Assembly: GCA_002455335.1 (NCBI GenBank)
Contig: DKKP01000407.1
Coordinates: forward strand, 1-7,946
Origin: Anaerolineales bacterium UBA6663
GTDB taxonomy: Bacteria > Chloroflexota > Anaerolineae > Anaerolineales > UBA6663
DNA: 7,946 nucleotides
Reading direction: 5' to 3'
A model generated the notes under the pieces. The model saw nothing but the letters and a program-made list of their open reading frames with translations. It was not told where the DNA came from and made no database searches. Positions 7,618 to 7,946 of this stretch are shown in pieces. How positions within the stretch are numbered: position 1 is the stretch's first letter; every line of letters starts with the position of its first letter. A program made the position numbers and the translations under genes.

Positions 7618-7806
7618 GACGCAGGATCGTACGCGCTCAGTGGCCGCCGACGTATAGAGGTTCGCGTAGATTTATGTGAGGTCTCAGCCCTAACCAACCA
7701 TGACGATGGGAAGCCAACCGTCCGCACGCGGTGTTCAGCAGACACTGGATGCATCGACCTCCGCCGCAGTCGGGGCGGCGCCGGCTCGAAGAAAGCGAGA
7801 CGTGAC
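7618..7806. other. Divergent intergenic region
   Basis: This 189-base gap separates the leftward PucC-family gene from the rightward partial gene, so it must hold promoters for both unless one is internal to a longer transcript. I see no strong -35/-10 pair on either strand; the minus-strand TACGAT at 7626-7631 and the AT-rich patch near 7671-7679 are the only candidates. No terminator or RNA gene is evident. Confidence 0.45.
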
Positions 7807-7946
7807 ATGGAATCGCTGGTCAACGATGTTCTTGTGTGGTTCTATGTGCTGGCCCCCGTGGCGGTGCTGGCCGGCGCGATGGGCGCTGCGGCGTTTCTGG
7901 CTCAAATGATCAGCCGCTCCGGCGCGCCACCGGCCAAGAGCGGCCC
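7807..7946 (+). CDS. Start of a small membrane protein, truncated by window end
   Basis: Unrecognised. The frame from ATG at 7807 is open to the edge (46 codons). It has a short acidic N-terminus (MESLVNDV), one strongly hydrophobic helix at about 8-32 (VLVWFYVLAPVAVLAGAMG), then a polar, Pro/Ser/Lys-rich tail (SRSGAPPAKSG). Third codon positions are mostly G or C, unlike the overlapping frame starting at 7700, which gives an implausible Trp/Arg-rich product. The upstream purines (GAAAGCGAGA) are a weak Shine-Dalgarno. The pattern suits a single-pass anchor or the first helix of a longer protein. Confidence 0.55.
   Translation, partial: MESLVNDVLVWFYVLAPVAVLAGAMGAAAFLAQMISRSGAPPAKSG

Noticed and set aside
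7700..7909. Plus-strand frame overlapping the partial gene at the right edge
   Set aside because: It gives a Trp/Arg-rich product with poor codon pattern; the frame starting at 7807 gives a sensible membrane helix.

Overview
This is a GC-rich bacterial window with a compact, almost entirely one-directional layout: seven genes read leftwards on the minus strand, and the start of one rightward gene lies at the far right edge. Protein signatures point to Chloroflexota or a related actinobacterium-like lineage. The succinate dehydrogenase has the Actinobacteria/Chloroflexota style, with SHTGTAQGG around the FAD histidine and SCAHGICGSDAM around the 2Fe-2S cluster. A PucC-family transporter also occurs in phototrophic Chloroflexota. 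This assignment is inference from remembered family patterns and has not been tested by a search.

Layout in minus-strand transcription order (right to left). (1) A PucC-family major-facilitator protein (7617 to 6301) diverges from a small membrane-protein gene that starts at 7807 and runs off the window. (2) An M20 metallopeptidase/deacylase (6235 to 5096). (3) A PHP-domain phosphoesterase of the histidinol-phosphatase HisJ type (5057 to 4260). (4) An unrecognised polytopic membrane protein (4263 to 3577), whose ATG overlaps the phosphoesterase stop as ATGA. (5) A 187-base regulatory gap, visibly more AT-rich than its surroundings. (6) The succinate dehydrogenase operon: a single fused SdhC-SdhD membrane anchor (3389 to 2457), the flavoprotein SdhA (2368 to 572) and the iron-sulfur protein SdhB (558 to the left edge, truncated).

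The sdh genes encode complex II of the respiratory chain and TCA cycle. Its membrane anchor is the most interesting item. The SdhC-like and SdhD-like halves sit in one 310-residue chain, joined by an additional predicted transmembrane helix. That helix is what is needed to bring the chain back to the cytoplasm between two modules that each start inside and end outside. The gap upstream carries a candidate extended -10 promoter, a CRP/FNR-like dyad at a class-I-like distance, and a hairpin in the predicted leader. A second imperfect hairpin lies between sdhCD and sdhA.

No RNA genes, CRISPR arrays, insertion sequences or defence genes were seen. Apart from the fused anchor, its control region and two uncharacterised membrane proteins, this looks like ordinary chromosomal housekeeping sequence.
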